In this document: piece by piece, positions 1-8,882 of the stretch | Layout of the letters: the number at the start of each line of letters is the position of its first letter | Position numbering within the stretch: position 1 is the stretch's first letter | NCBI RefSeq assembly: GCF_011065895.1 | Contig: NZ_JAALCR010000001.1 | Coordinates: 434,001 to 498,000 of the forward strand | Source: Paludisphaera rhizosphaerae | Lineage (GTDB): Bacteria; Planctomycetota; Planctomycetia; Isosphaerales; Isosphaeraceae | Length of the DNA: 64,000 bases | Reading direction: 5' to 3' | Program-made: the position numbers and the translations under genes | Notes under the pieces: generated by a model | What the model was told of the DNA's origin: nothing | Seen by the model: the letters and a program-made list of their open reading frames with translations, nothing else | Databases searched by the model: none

Positions 1-396
1 CTCCCAGATTTGCTCCGGAGTCTCGAACGCCTTCTCGAAGGACCACTCGTCGTCGTACTCGCAGTCCTTGGTGGTGTATTCGCGGCAGATCTTGGGGCGA
101 TCCTCGTAGATCGCACATCGGTGGTCGGGGAGCAGATACTGGCAGTCCGACGAGACCAGCAGATACCAGGTCTCGTCATGAACGTAGATCATCGTCTGGC
201 CGTGGGCGAGATACCATCGAATCGCGTCGAAGTCGTCCCAGGTCGTCGGCTCGTCGATCGGAGTCGAGAAATAACGGCAGCATTTGCCGGTGCAGTAGTC
301 GCAGAGCGATTCCCCGGGCTTCAATTCGTCGCGCCGGGGTTTACGAGGGAGCGGGAGAAGAGGCGGTTTCGACTTCGTCTTGGGCTTCGTCTTCAA
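1..396 (-). CDS. YkgJ-family cysteine-cluster protein (C-terminus cut by window edge)
   Basis: The reading frame runs leftward off the window, so only the first ~132 residues are visible. After a Lys/Pro-rich head it carries a cysteine cluster of the YkgJ (CxxCxxxCC) type: CDYCTGKCC near residue 34, then single cysteines in the contexts SDCQYL, HRCAIY, KICREY and KDCEYD. Members of this family are thought to bind a metal (Zn or Fe-S); their reaction is generally unknown. No ATG exists in frame after the upstream stop near 482. I chose the TTG at 396 because a GGGAGAG-like ribosome site precedes it. The gene begins 16 bases after the M50 protease stop and points the same way, so the two are probably co-transcribed. 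The family call is firm; the exact start is not. Confidence 0.75.
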   Translation of the reverse strand, partial: MKTKPKTKSKPPLLPLPRKPRRDELKPGESLCDYCTGKCCRYFSTPIDEPTTWDDFDAIRWYLAHGQTMIYVHDETWYLLVSSDCQYLLPDHRCAIYEDRPKICREYTTKDCEYDDEWSFEKAFETPEQIWE

Positions 397-412
397 CGGC
401 GGCTCTCCCGGT

Positions 413-1495
413 TCAATCCCGGCTGTTCTGGCGGTTGCGGAAGCGGGCGCTGACGCGGACAAGGAAGCGGTTCTCCTCTTCGGTCAGAGCGGCGCGGCCC
501 TCGCGGTAGAGCTTGTCGAGGATTTCATCCATTCGACGCTCCTCGGCGATCTCCTGCATGATTCGGCGCTGGCGACGCTGGTCCGACCGCCGCCGCCGCC
601 ACCGCTTCAGGGCGCTCTCGCGGTACGGGCGGACCTTGGCGGCGCTGCTCTCCAGGCTGGTGTAGCCTTCGGAGAAATCATAGCCGAAGACGCCGTCGTC
701 GAAGTACCCGCCGTCCTCCAGAACGCGCGACTCCGACCGCACCACCAGTTCGATCAGCACGGCCAGCAGGATGATCGTCAGGCCGTCGAGCCGCTGATAG
801 AGCAGCAGCCGGGCTGCACCAATCACGAACAGGACCGCCGCCGTGGAGCGGGCCGTCCAGGGCGCGACCATGCTGTCCCGCGAAACGCCGACGGAGGTGT
901 TGGCCAGGAACCAGCGGAAGAGCCGACCGGCGTCGAACGGAAGGGCGGGGAGCAGGTTCGCCAGGAAGATCAGGTAGTTGACGTAACCGAACCAGCCGAC
1001 CAGCCAGGGGGCGGTCATCGCCTCGGCCTTGGTCGTCCCGTTGATCCAGGGAGCGCCGATGTCGGCCTCGCGACTGAACGGATTCCAGGCGAACTGGGCG
1101 TCCCAGCCGAATCCCAGCACGGCGGCGGCGAAGAGGGCCGTGGTTCCGCTGGCGAACGGCCCAGCGAGGACCGCCAGCATGTAGTTCGTGCCCCTTGGCG
1201 GATTGGTCGGACCCGCAAGGCTCCCCAGGGGCCAAAGGTGGACCTCCTCCAGATCGACGTCGGTCAACCAGGCGGTCAGGAGGTGGGCGGCCTCATGAAT
1301 CGCCAGAGCCAGCAGGAAGAGGGCGATCCAGGCGAGGGCCTGGCCCATGCGGAAGCCGAACGACGTCGTCGAATGCTGGAACGCTGCCCCGAGGAGCAGG
1401 GAACCGATGAAGAGGATCAGTGTGATGTGGACCTTGATCGTGGTCCCAAACCACCGCCCTAGACGAATTGGCGACCATGTCAGCAGATCGCTCAT
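413..1495 (-). CDS. M50 (site-2 protease) family intramembrane metalloprotease
   Basis: A 360-residue multi-spanning membrane protein. Hydrophobic segments fill roughly residues 20-260. The zinc site is complete: HEAAH at residues 67-71 gives the two His ligands and the catalytic Glu68, and NLLPALPFDAG around 180-190 gives the third ligand Asp188. Family members cut substrate helices inside the membrane, often to release membrane-held transcription or sigma factors. The soluble C-terminal arm (about 290-360) is very basic and then ends in a short domain reading ILDKLYREGRAALTEEENRFL. That tail resembles one seen after planctomycete rhomboid and M50 proteases (DUF6576-like, from memory). There is no PDZ domain. 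The gene starts opposite aroB across a 298-base divergent gap. The substrate cannot be read from the sequence. Confidence 0.88.
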   Translation of the reverse strand: MSDLLTWSPIRLGRWFGTTIKVHITLILFIGSLLLGAAFQHSTTSFGFRMGQALAWIALFLLALAIHEAAHLLTAWLTDVDLEEVHLWPLGSLAGPTNPPRGTNYMLAVLAGPFASGTTALFAAAVLGFGWDAQFAWNPFSREADIGAPWINGTTKAEAMTAPWLVGWFGYVNYLIFLANLLPALPFDAGRLFRWFLANTSVGVSRDSMVAPWTARSTAAVLFVIGAARLLLYQRLDGLTIILLAVLIELVVRSESRVLEDGGYFDDGVFGYDFSEGYTSLESSAAKVRPYRESALKRWRRRRSDQRRQRRIMQEIAEERRMDEILDKLYREGRAALTEEENRFLVRVSARFRNRQNSRD

Positions 1496-1793
1496 GTGCG
1501 GGGTGCTCGAAAGGTAATTCCGTCCTGCGGGTTGCGTGCCGTCGAGCTAACTCAACTTTAACAGTCCCGTCAAGCAGCGTCGAGGCCGCGCCTTTCAAGG
1601 TGATTGACGTAAACAGTCGACGCCAGCCCCCTTCGATTGAATCTGCATCCGCCATGCCGAGCGAGCTGGTCTTCCTCCTCAACGAGACGATCCGGTTGCA
1701 GGACCGGGAAAGCCGGCCGGCGCCTGTGATACACTGAGGGAGGCCGGACTCGCCGGCCGTTCATCCAACGTCCGAAGACCAGGCCCAGACCCC
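1496..1793. other. Divergent intergenic region between M50 protease and aroB
   Basis: 298 bases separating two divergently transcribed genes, so it must hold both promoters. I see no convincing reading frame. A TTGACG (on the minus strand near 1567-1573) is a weak -35 candidate for the protease gene, but no good -10 lies at the right spacing. No strong hairpin or repeat was noticed. Confidence 0.4.
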
Positions 1794-2942
1794 ATGTCAC
1801 GCAGCGACGAGGCGGCATCCACGACCGTGCCGGTGAGGCTCGGCGAACGCTCCTATGAGATCACCGTCTCCGAAGGAGGATGGGAAGCTCTCCCCGCCCG
1901 ACTGAAAGCGGCGATGGAGCGGACCTGGGCCGGCCGCGGCTGCCGCAAGGCCCTGATCCTGACCGACGACAACGTCGCCGGCCTCCCCTTTCCCGACCGC
2001 GTCCGCTCGGCGCTTGAATCGTTGGGAATCGAGGCGACGACCGCAGTCGTCCCCCACGGCGAGGCCAGCAAGGGGCTGACGACGGCCGCAACGCTCTACG
2101 AAAAGCTCGTCGCCATGGCTGCCGACCGCCACACGCTGGTCGTCGCCGTCGGCGGCGGGGTGATCGGCGACCTCGGCGGATTCGTCGCATCGACCTTCGC
2201 CCGCGGCCTCCCCTTGTTGATGGTCCCCACGACGCTCCTCGCCCAGGTGGACAGCTCGGTCGGGGGCAAGGTCGGGGTCAACCTGCCGAAGGTCAAGAAC
2301 ATCGTCGGCGCGTTCCATCAGCCGGTCGCCGTCTGGATCGACGTGGAGACTCTCAACGACCTCCCCGAGCGTGAGCTGCGCTGCGGGCTGGCGGAGGTGG
2401 TGAAGCACGGCGTCATCCTGGACGCCCCGTTCTTCGCCGAGTTGGAAGCCGACGTCGACGACATCCTCGCCCGGCGGCCCGCCAGTCTTCGCCGGATCGT
2501 CGCCCGGAGTTGCGAGATCAAGGCGGACGTCGTGTCGAAGGACGAGCGGGAGGAGACGGGGCTGCGAGCCGTCCTCAACTTCGGCCACACGATCGGCCAC
2601 GCCGTCGAGGCGACGGCCGGCTACGGGGGAGCCTTCCAGCACGGCGAGGCGGTGGCCGTGGGGATGGTCGCCGAGTCCCGCCTGGCCGAGCGCCTGGGAT
2701 GGGTCGATGCGGAATTTACGGCTCGGCTCGTTCGACTGCTGGAGCGGTTCGGCCTGCCGACTTCGATTGTCGGCCTCGATCCTGACGCCCTGCTGGAATC
2801 CATGGCCCGGGACAAGAAGAACAAGGGGGGACGCATCCGCCTGGTGCTCCCACGGCGGATGGGCGAAGTGGAACTTACCGACGCCGCGAGCGTCGACGAT
2901 CTCCGTTCCCTGCTCGTCGACCTCTGCCGTTCCGACGCCTGA
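1794..2942 (+). CDS. aroB: 3-dehydroquinate synthase
   Basis: This enzyme converts DAHP to 3-dehydroquinate, the second step of the shikimate pathway, in the cytoplasm. The 382-residue protein matches AroB along its length. The NAD-binding GGGVIGDLGGFVAS lies near residue 120. The substrate-binding PTTLLAQVDSSVGGK follows near 145. The metal-site segments are LAEVVKHG (~200), NFGHTIGHAVE (~265) and QHGEAVAVGM (~283), and they supply the Glu and two His ligands. The conserved DKKNKGG segment is near 340. The gene starts at an ATG; dprA follows 18 bases after its stop, so the two probably share a transcript. No feature suggests loss of function. Confidence 0.96.
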   Translation: MSRSDEAASTTVPVRLGERSYEITVSEGGWEALPARLKAAMERTWAGRGCRKALILTDDNVAGLPFPDRVRSALESLGIEATTAVVPHGEASKGLTTAATLYEKLVAMAADRHTLVVAVGGGVIGDLGGFVASTFARGLPLLMVPTTLLAQVDSSVGGKVGVNLPKVKNIVGAFHQPVAVWIDVETLNDLPERELRCGLAEVVKHGVILDAPFFAELEADVDDILARRPASLRRIVARSCEIKADVVSKDEREETGLRAVLNFGHTIGHAVEATAGYGGAFQHGEAVAVGMVAESRLAERLGWVDAEFTARLVRLLERFGLPTSIVGLDPDALLESMARDKKNKGGRIRLVLPRRMGEVELTDAASVDDLRSLLVDLCRSDA

Positions 2943-2960
2943 CCTGACCGAGGACCCTCC

Positions 2961-4085
2961 GTGGATCCCAGCCCGGCCGACCAATCGATTCGCGACCTCA
3001 TCGCCCTGATGCTCACGCCGGGCGTCGGGCCGCTCACCAGCCGGGCGCTGCTGGAGCATTTCGGCACGGCCGGTCGCGTCCTCGACGCGTCGCTCGCCCA
3101 CTTGAAGGAGGTCCCCGGAGTCGGCCCCAAGCTGGCCGACCGGATCCAGCACGCCCGGACGGACAACGACCCCGACCGCGAGTTGGACGAGTGCCGCCGC
3201 CACAACGTCGCGATCCTCCCCCGCGGCGACGACCGCTACCCCCCTCCACTGGAAGACATCCCCGATCCGCCGGCCCTGCTTTACGTCAGAGGGGCGTTCG
3301 AGCCCCGCGACCAACTGGCCATAGCGATCGTCGGCTCACGGAAGTGTACGCCTTACGGCATCCGCACCGCCGAGCGACTGGCGTCCTCGCTGGCCCGTAC
3401 GGGTTTCACCGTGGTCTCCGGCCTGGCCCGGGGCATCGACGCCGCGGCGCATCGCGGGGCGATGAAGTCGGGGGGACGCACGATCGCCGTGCTGGGCAAC
3501 GGCCTCTCCGCCATCTACCCGCCCGAGCACGAGGAGATGGCCGCCGAGATCGTCGCCGGGCGCGGGGCGATCGTCAGCGAACTGCCGATGACCCAGGGGC
3601 CGCTCGCGGGATTGTTCCCACAGCGAAACCGGATCATCTCGGGTCTGTGTCTTGGCGTCATCGTCGTCGAGGCCGCGCCTCGGAGCGGCTCGCTGTCGAC
3701 GGCCCATCACGCGATGGAGCAGAACCGCGAGGTCTTCGCCGTGCCGGGGCCGGTGGACAGCCTCGCGAGCCGGGGCTGTCATCGCCTGATCCGCGACGGA
3801 GCGCGGTTGGTGGAGACGGTCGACGACGTGCTTGAGGAACTCGGCCCGCTCGTCCGCGAAGTGAAACCCGCGGCCGACGAGCCGGCCGTGCGCCACCCAG
3901 CGGAACTGGCTCTGACCGACCAGGAACGGTCGCTGCTGGGCTGTCTCGACGACGCACCCAGCGGCGTCGACGTCCTCATCACGCGGACGGGCCTCACGGC
4001 CTCGCAGGTCATGGCCACGCTCAGCGTGCTGGAGTTGAAACGAATGGTCAAGCGGCTTCCCGGCCACCAGTTCGTCCGAGCCTGA
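2961..4085 (+). CDS. dprA: DNA-processing protein DprA/Smf
   Basis: DprA binds incoming single-stranded DNA and loads RecA during natural transformation. This copy is 374 residues and has three parts. An N-terminal helix-hairpin-helix region contains two PGVGP motifs (near 19 and 50). A Rossmann-like core carries GSRKCTPYG and SGLARGIDAAAHRGAM (about 125-170), plus the ENREVFAVPGP segment near 255. A C-terminal winged helix follows (about 310-374). All core DprA motifs are present. I used a GTG start at 2961 preceded by GAGGA, since it lies just after aroB and no ATG gives a full N-terminal domain. It ends 9 bases before the convergent hydrolase gene. No comEA, comEC or pilus genes are in the window, so competence cannot be inferred. 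Confidence 0.94.
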   Translation: MDPSPADQSIRDLIALMLTPGVGPLTSRALLEHFGTAGRVLDASLAHLKEVPGVGPKLADRIQHARTDNDPDRELDECRRHNVAILPRGDDRYPPPLEDIPDPPALLYVRGAFEPRDQLAIAIVGSRKCTPYGIRTAERLASSLARTGFTVVSGLARGIDAAAHRGAMKSGGRTIAVLGNGLSAIYPPEHEEMAAEIVAGRGAIVSELPMTQGPLAGLFPQRNRIISGLCLGVIVVEAAPRSGSLSTAHHAMEQNREVFAVPGPVDSLASRGCHRLIRDGARLVETVDDVLEELGPLVREVKPAADEPAVRHPAELALTDQERSLLGCLDDAPSGVDVLITRTGLTASQVMATLSVLELKRMVKRLPGHQFVRA

Positions 4086-4094
4086 CGCTGGATT

Positions 4095-4964
4095 TCAGCC
4101 GTAACCGCCCCCGACGGGCAGGCGAGACGCCAGCCAGCGGACGAGGTCATCCAGAACCCGCTCACGACCCAACTCGTTGAGGGGCTCGTGGTACATGCTC
4201 GGGTAGAGCATCAGAGTCTTGTCCTCGACGCCGACCTTGTCGAAGAACTCGCGAACCGACGTTGGATCGACAATCGGGTCGTCGCCACCGACGATCATGA
4301 GCAACGGAACGTGGAAGTCGCGGGCTCGCTTGAGGAGAAGCTCCCCCCCCTCGATCATGCCAAAGAAGAAGGCCGGATTGATCCGGTTGTGGCGAAGCTC
4401 GTCCCTCTTCATGGACTCGAATAGAACCGGGTCGCGGTTCCGAGCCGGTGACTCGTCGAAAGCGCGAAGGGTCGCCCAGGGAGCGAGCTTCTGCAGCAGC
4501 CGGCCCAGCTTCAGCTTCAAGGGCGCGACGCGCAGCGCCAGCCGGATGGACGGGTTGGAAACAACCACTCCGGCGAGCCCCTGGCCGTTCTCTAGGGCGT
4601 ATCGGAGCGCCACCTGACCGCCGTTCGAATGGCCGAGCAGGAAGACGGGGTGGTCCGCATAGTGAAGCCTCGCCCAAGAGGCGACGGCGTGCAGGTCGTC
4701 GATCAGATCCTCGTAACGCCGCACAACCCCGCGCCGGCCTGGGCTGCGACCGTGACCGTGGAAATCGTGCGCGACGACGTCCACGTTCAACTCGGCGCCC
4801 AGGTGCTCGGCGACGTGACCGTAGAGTCCGCCGTGTTCGCCGAATCCGTGCGAGACCACGATCACACCGTCGGGATGGGAACGACGCCACCACCATCCCC
4901 GAAGTCGCCTGCCTCCCGGCGTGGTCACGGTCAACTCGGACAAACGATGGTCGACCATGCTCAT
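4095..4964 (-). CDS. Alpha/beta hydrolase, monoacylglycerol lipase / lysophospholipase type
   Basis: A 289-residue cytoplasmic-looking alpha/beta hydrolase of the Hydrolase_4 type. The oxyanion-hole loop SHGFGEHGG is near residue 39, and the nucleophile elbow is GHSNGG near 110. The acid is the Asp in GGDDPIVDP (near 226), and the catalytic His sits in MYHEPLNE (near 255). The YEDLIDDLHA segment before the nucleophile is typical of monoacylglycerol lipases and bacterial lysophospholipase L2-like enzymes. No signal peptide is visible. Two in-frame ATGs lie six bases apart (4964 and 4958), and AAGG sits better for the second. The gene converges on dprA. The substrate, a glyceride or lysophospholipid, is inferred from the family only. 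Confidence 0.85.
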   Translation of the reverse strand: MSMVDHRLSELTVTTPGGRRLRGWWWRRSHPDGVIVVSHGFGEHGGLYGHVAEHLGAELNVDVVAHDFHGHGRSPGRRGVVRRYEDLIDDLHAVASWARLHYADHPVFLLGHSNGGQVALRYALENGQGLAGVVVSNPSIRLALRVAPLKLKLGRLLQKLAPWATLRAFDESPARNRDPVLFESMKRDELRHNRINPAFFFGMIEGGELLLKRARDFHVPLLMIVGGDDPIVDPTSVREFFDKVGVEDKTLMLYPSMYHEPLNELGRERVLDDLVRWLASRLPVGGGYG

Positions 4965-5067
4965 CCTTAACGACCCCGGCGTCCCTGAGAATCGACGACC
5001 GACATGCGCGTGGAGTCTAGCAGAGCCGGCCGGATCGGATCGAGGTCAATTCAAGCCCGTCACCCGA

Positions 5068-6207
5068 CTACGCGACCTCGCGTTCCAGGACGAGGAGAGT
5101 GACGTCGTCCTCGTGAGCCGTCCCCCCTGTGAACGCATGCAGGGCGTCGAGCACGGCATCGAGCCGGCCTCCCCCGGTGGGGTCGGATCGGAGAAACGCC
5201 TCCAGCATCCGCTCGGTTCCGAACATCCCCTCTGGCGCGCGCGCCTCCGTCACTCCGTCGGTGTAGAGCAGGAGCGATTCGCCGGACGCCAGATTCGCCG
5301 TCCGCTGGACGCAGGGGACGTCCGGCAGGGCCGAAGTCAGGATCGGCCCTGTCGATTCGAGCGGCCGTAATTCGCCGCCGACGCCTCGGATGTAAGCTTC
5401 GGGATGGCCCGCGTTGACGTATTCCAACTCGTCGCAATCCGGATGGAGTCGCGCCGAGAAGAGCGTGACGAACCGGCCCGGGTCGAAGTCGCGGATTCCT
5501 TCGCGAATCCGGTCGACCACCTTGCAGGGCTCGAAGTCGTCGACGTGGGAGGCCCGAAACGCGGCCTTGACGACGCCGGTGACCATCGCCGCCGAGGTCC
5601 CGTGCCCCGCGACGTCGGCGACGAGGATCGAGACGCCTCCGTCCTCCGTCTCAGCGTAATCGTAGATGTCGCCGGCCAACTCGTTGGAGGCCTGATACCG
5701 CGCCGCGATCGCCAGACCGCGGGCCTGATATTCCTGGGGCGGCAGGAGGCTGAGCTGAAACTGCCGGGCCTCCTCCAACTCGCGTTCGACCCGCTGCAAG
5801 AACATCTCACGCTCTTCCCGAAGCCGCCGCAGGTCCAGACAGCGCTGAACGAGAGCCAGGAGAACCCGCCGATCGAACGGTTTGTGGATGAAGTAATAGG
5901 CGCCCTCGTCGATGGCGCGAAGGAGGTTCTCGTCCGGATCTTCGACGTTCCCCGTCATGATGATGACGTCGAGATCGGAGCTTTCCTTCTTCAGGGCCCT
6001 CATGACGTCGAACCCGTTCATCTCGGGCATTCGGACGTCGACGATCGCGAGATCGAAAGCCTCCCGCCGCGCGGCTGCGATCGCCCCTTCGCCGCTCTTG
6101 GCCTCGACGACGCGGCCGTGCTTCTTGGACAGGATCCGCGACACCGCACGCAGCACTCCCTCGTCGTCGTCGACGACGAGGATCGCGGGCTCTTTCAGAT
6201 CGATCAC
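5068..6207 (-). CDS. Response regulator with PP2C/SpoIIE-type phosphatase output
   Basis: A 379-residue two-part regulator. Residues ~5-125 form a receiver: VVDDDEG acidic pocket, phospho-acceptor Asp57 in IVDVRMPEMNG, a Thr in IIMTGN and the Lys of HKPFD. A coiled linker (about 125-165) ends in QLSLLPP, as in RsbU-like proteins. Residues ~180-378 form a PP2C/SpoIIE phosphatase with GDIYDY, ADVAGHG, YTDGVTEA and EDDVTLLV metal motifs. Such proteins usually dephosphorylate an anti-sigma-factor antagonist (STAS protein). It starts with a GTG that overlaps the stop of the histidine kinase by four bases (GTGA), so the two are translationally coupled and probably partners. No STAS or RsbW-like gene is in the window. 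Confidence 0.9.
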   Translation of the reverse strand: MIDLKEPAILVVDDDEGVLRAVSRILSKKHGRVVEAKSGEGAIAAARREAFDLAIVDVRMPEMNGFDVMRALKKESSDLDVIIMTGNVEDPDENLLRAIDEGAYYFIHKPFDRRVLLALVQRCLDLRRLREEREMFLQRVERELEEARQFQLSLLPPQEYQARGLAIAARYQASNELAGDIYDYAETEDGGVSILVADVAGHGTSAAMVTGVVKAAFRASHVDDFEPCKVVDRIREGIRDFDPGRFVTLFSARLHPDCDELEYVNAGHPEAYIRGVGGELRPLESTGPILTSALPDVPCVQRTANLASGESLLLYTDGVTEARAPEGMFGTERMLEAFLRSDPTGGGRLDAVLDALHAFTGGTAHEDDVTLLVLEREVA

Positions 6208-7907
6208 GGCCCTTCCCCCCTTGCCCCGACGGGGAAACTCACCTTCACGGTGGTCCCCTCGCCGAGCACGCTGCGTATGTCGAAACGCCCCCGAAGCTGC
6301 GCCGCGATCGAGCGACAGATGGCGACGCCCAACCCGTGGCCGTTGGCCTTGGTGGTGAAGAACGGCTCCTGGAGCTTGGCCAGGTGCTCGTGCGCGATCC
6401 CGGTCCCGGTGTCCTCAACCTCCAACTTCAGCCAGCCGTCCTCATCATACGCTCGGATCGTCAGGGAATCCCCTGGGCCGGTGGCGTCCCGAGCATTGCT
6501 GATGAGGTTCAGGAGAAGCTGCTCGACGTCGGCCTGCACGGCGAACAGCCGAGGGAGATCGGCGGAGACGTCCACGGTCAGGGTGACTCCCCGCCGCTCC
6601 AGTCCCTCGCGGAAGATGACCAGGGCCGAATCAACCGCCTGACGCAAAGCGACGTCGCTCGGATTCCGCGCGGAACCCCTGGCGAAATTGAGCATGCCGC
6701 CGAAGATGCGCCGGCAGATCCGGATCGAACGCTCGACCTGGCGGAGATCGGCGAGCGCCGTCTCGGGGTCGAAGGCGTCCGTCTCCAGATCGTCGACGAC
6801 CTGCTGCACCAGCGGCAGAACCGATCCCATCGCGTTGTTCACGTCGTGCGCCACGCCGCGCGCCAGATCGGCCATCGCGTGTTTGCGCTCGGCGTCGATC
6901 ATCCGGCGTTCCAGGGATTCGGTCCGTCGGGCGTTCTGGAGGGCCACCGCCGCCTGGGGGAGGAACTGCGAGATCAGCTCGACCTCATAGGCGCAGAAAG
7001 AGCCCGGGTTGATCGAGGCGACTTTCAGAACTCCCAGCAGGCCTTCCCTCGTGATCAGGGAGGCGCAGAGCACGGCTCCTTCCGAAGGAACGAACGTGCC
7101 GCGGCGGGGGAGCCGCTCGTAGTCGAGCAACTCGGCGAGCGTCGTCGAGGCGTGGTCCGTCCAACCACTCCACCCTTTCACGTCGCGGTCGAAACCCAGG
7201 ACGACCGGTTGGGCGAGCACCTCTTGAAGCGACGACTTGAGGGGGAACTTGCGACCGACGTTTTCTCCCTTCGCCTTCCGCCAGGCGATCTGCTCGGCCA
7301 CCACCTCCAGCACGCCGAGTTCAGCATCGTGGATCAAAAGCGAGGCCGAATGGTCGTAGGCGATCAAGGAGCGGATGCCGTGCAGCACCTCGTAGGAGAG
7401 GTGCTTGGGATGGCTCTGCTCCATAACCTTGCGGTCGACGCGGGCGCGGACTTCGCGAATCCGGTGCAGGTCGGCCTGTTCAATCAACTCGTTAGCCAGT
7501 CCGCCGATCGTCGAGAACGCCTGGCGGGCGTCCCAGCGATACTCGCGATCTGGGCAGTGGACAGCCAAAACGCCCCACATGCGACCGTGGCGCCGGATCC
7601 GCGCGAGCATCAGATCGTGCGGCACGGCGACCTTCTCGCCCCGGAGGAAACCCGCCAGCAGACGACGGTCCCAGAACGAATCGTCGGGTGTTTGATGCTG
7701 GATGCGGGCCTCAAACGAGCCGGGATGAAAGGCGGCGACGCATCCTTCGCTCGCGCCGAACAGATCCATCCCCAGCCGCAGGGCCCCTCGCAGGATCTTC
7801 TCCGGGTCTTTGCCGTCGCGATACTGGATGCGGAAGCGCCAAAGGTGGTCGGTCAGTTCGGCCCAATCCTCGATAGGCTCAGGCGTGTTCTCGCCATCGT
7901 GCTTCAA
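6204..7907 (-). CDS. Soluble hybrid-free sensor histidine kinase with GAF-like sensing
   Basis: A 567-residue histidine kinase without membrane segments. The N-terminal ~330 residues look like one or two GAF domains; a segment ending CAYEVELISQFLPQAAVALQ is characteristic of the GAF C-terminus. The dimerisation/phosphotransfer helix contains GVAHDVNNAMG with the phospho-His near residue 353. The ATPase domain has an N box (NLISNARDAT, ~468), a G1 box (VEDTGTGIA), an F box (EPFFTTK) and a G2 box (GHGLGVA). The start is a TTG at 7907 with GGAGGAG just upstream; the next in-frame ATG would cut into the sensing region. It is coupled to the phosphatase regulator downstream and stands divergent to the macro-domain gene. 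It probably senses a cytoplasmic signal. Confidence 0.9.
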   Translation of the reverse strand: MKHDGENTPEPIEDWAELTDHLWRFRIQYRDGKDPEKILRGALRLGMDLFGASEGCVAAFHPGSFEARIQHQTPDDSFWDRRLLAGFLRGEKVAVPHDLMLARIRRHGRMWGVLAVHCPDREYRWDARQAFSTIGGLANELIEQADLHRIREVRARVDRKVMEQSHPKHLSYEVLHGIRSLIAYDHSASLLIHDAELGVLEVVAEQIAWRKAKGENVGRKFPLKSSLQEVLAQPVVLGFDRDVKGWSGWTDHASTTLAELLDYERLPRRGTFVPSEGAVLCASLITREGLLGVLKVASINPGSFCAYEVELISQFLPQAAVALQNARRTESLERRMIDAERKHAMADLARGVAHDVNNAMGSVLPLVQQVVDDLETDAFDPETALADLRQVERSIRICRRIFGGMLNFARGSARNPSDVALRQAVDSALVIFREGLERRGVTLTVDVSADLPRLFAVQADVEQLLLNLISNARDATGPGDSLTIRAYDEDGWLKLEVEDTGTGIAHEHLAKLQEPFFTTKANGHGLGVAICRSIAAQLRGRFDIRSVLGEGTTVKVSFPVGARGEGP

Positions 7908-8103
7908 CGCTCCTCCGTTTCGCCGGCGGCCCCGGCGTAGACGCCCCTCGGAAGAACGTGGATGAGCCCCAGGCTCATGCTCCCTGATTCAATCATGTCT
8001 TATAAGACTCGGGTTGTCCACGCGCCGATCTGGAAAGAAGTTGCGACGAGAATGGGGCGAAGTTATCCTCACCGCGCGTCGACCAGCCGAACGGGGTGAG
8101 ATC

Positions 8104-8796
8104 ATGCTGCACGGCCTGTGGGCCCGCGCGAGGCGGTTCCGGATGAAGACCCTCAAACCCTTCGGCCGATCGCGCGAGGAATTCCCGTTCCGCCTCCATC
8201 TCTGCGACTCCAACACAGACGTCTCGGCCTCGCTCGCCGCCTGGTTCCATGATGTGGACGAGGTGGAGGTGCTCGTCGGCGACCTCCTGGATCTCGAATG
8301 CGACGCCCTCGTCGCTCCAGCGAACAGCTTCGGCGACATGAGCGGCGGACTCGACAAGAGCATCGACGACTTCCACGGCGGGGAGGCCCAACGTCGCTTG
8401 ATGGAACGAATCGCCGAGCGCTGGCACGGCGAGCTGCCCGTCGGCTCCGCCGATATTCTGCACCTCGCAGCGCGACGATTCCCATTCCTGGTCGTCGCGC
8501 CGACAATGCGCGTCCCGGGCCGAGTTTCCGGGACTCTCAACGCCTATCTGGCCTTCCGAGCGGCGCTCGCCGCCGTGGTGGACCACAATCAGGGCGACGG
8601 TCGGCGGATCGCCGGGCTGGCCGCATCGGGCCTGGGGACGGGCGTGGGGGCGATGTCGGCCGAGGAGTCCGCAGGTCAGATGCGCGCCGCCTACGACATG
8701 ATCGTCGGCAAGGGCTGGAAACGAATGGCCCACCCATTCCAGGCCCCCTTCGCGCTCGGGGCGGAATATCGCGGCCGACGCGGCGAAATCCGTTAG
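8104..8796 (+). CDS. Macro-domain protein (ADP-ribose-type ligand binding)
   Basis: A 230-residue soluble protein whose body is a macro domain. The ligand-loop motif reads DALVAPANSFGDMSGGLDKSI, with the conserved Asn in the PANS segment and the Gly-Gly turn. The second loop reads SGLGTGVGAMSAEES, followed by the usual terminal helix. Macro domains bind or hydrolyse ADP-ribose and related nucleotides; which activity applies here is unknown. The open frame extends up to a TTG at 8014. I prefer the ATG at 8104, which has GGGGTGAG upstream and removes a tail with no family resemblance; a further ATG at 8143 is possible. The gene stands alone between the divergent kinase gene and the ABC exporter, with no ADP-ribosyltransferase nearby. 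Confidence 0.78.
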   Translation: MLHGLWARARRFRMKTLKPFGRSREEFPFRLHLCDSNTDVSASLAAWFHDVDEVEVLVGDLLDLECDALVAPANSFGDMSGGLDKSIDDFHGGEAQRRLMERIAERWHGELPVGSADILHLAARRFPFLVVAPTMRVPGRVSGTLNAYLAFRAALAAVVDHNQGDGRRIAGLAASGLGTGVGAMSAEESAGQMRAAYDMIVGKGWKRMAHPFQAPFALGAEYRGRRGEIR

Positions 8797-8882
8797 GTCA
8801 CGCTCATTTTCCTTGTAGGATGCGTGCAAGCCCCCCAAAATCGAGGGCTCTCGGACGAACGTCGTTGCCGCGAGGACGAAGA

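Noticed and set aside
411-430. GGTTCAATCCCGG, a tRNA T-loop-like string
   Set aside because: It falls in the region between two coding frames and has no acceptor, anticodon or D arms around it.
7995-8099. A 34-codon frame starting ATGTCTTATAAG before the macro-domain gene
   Set aside because: It ends four bases before the likely ATG at 8104 and could be a small upstream peptide, but it has no ribosome site and no supporting pattern.
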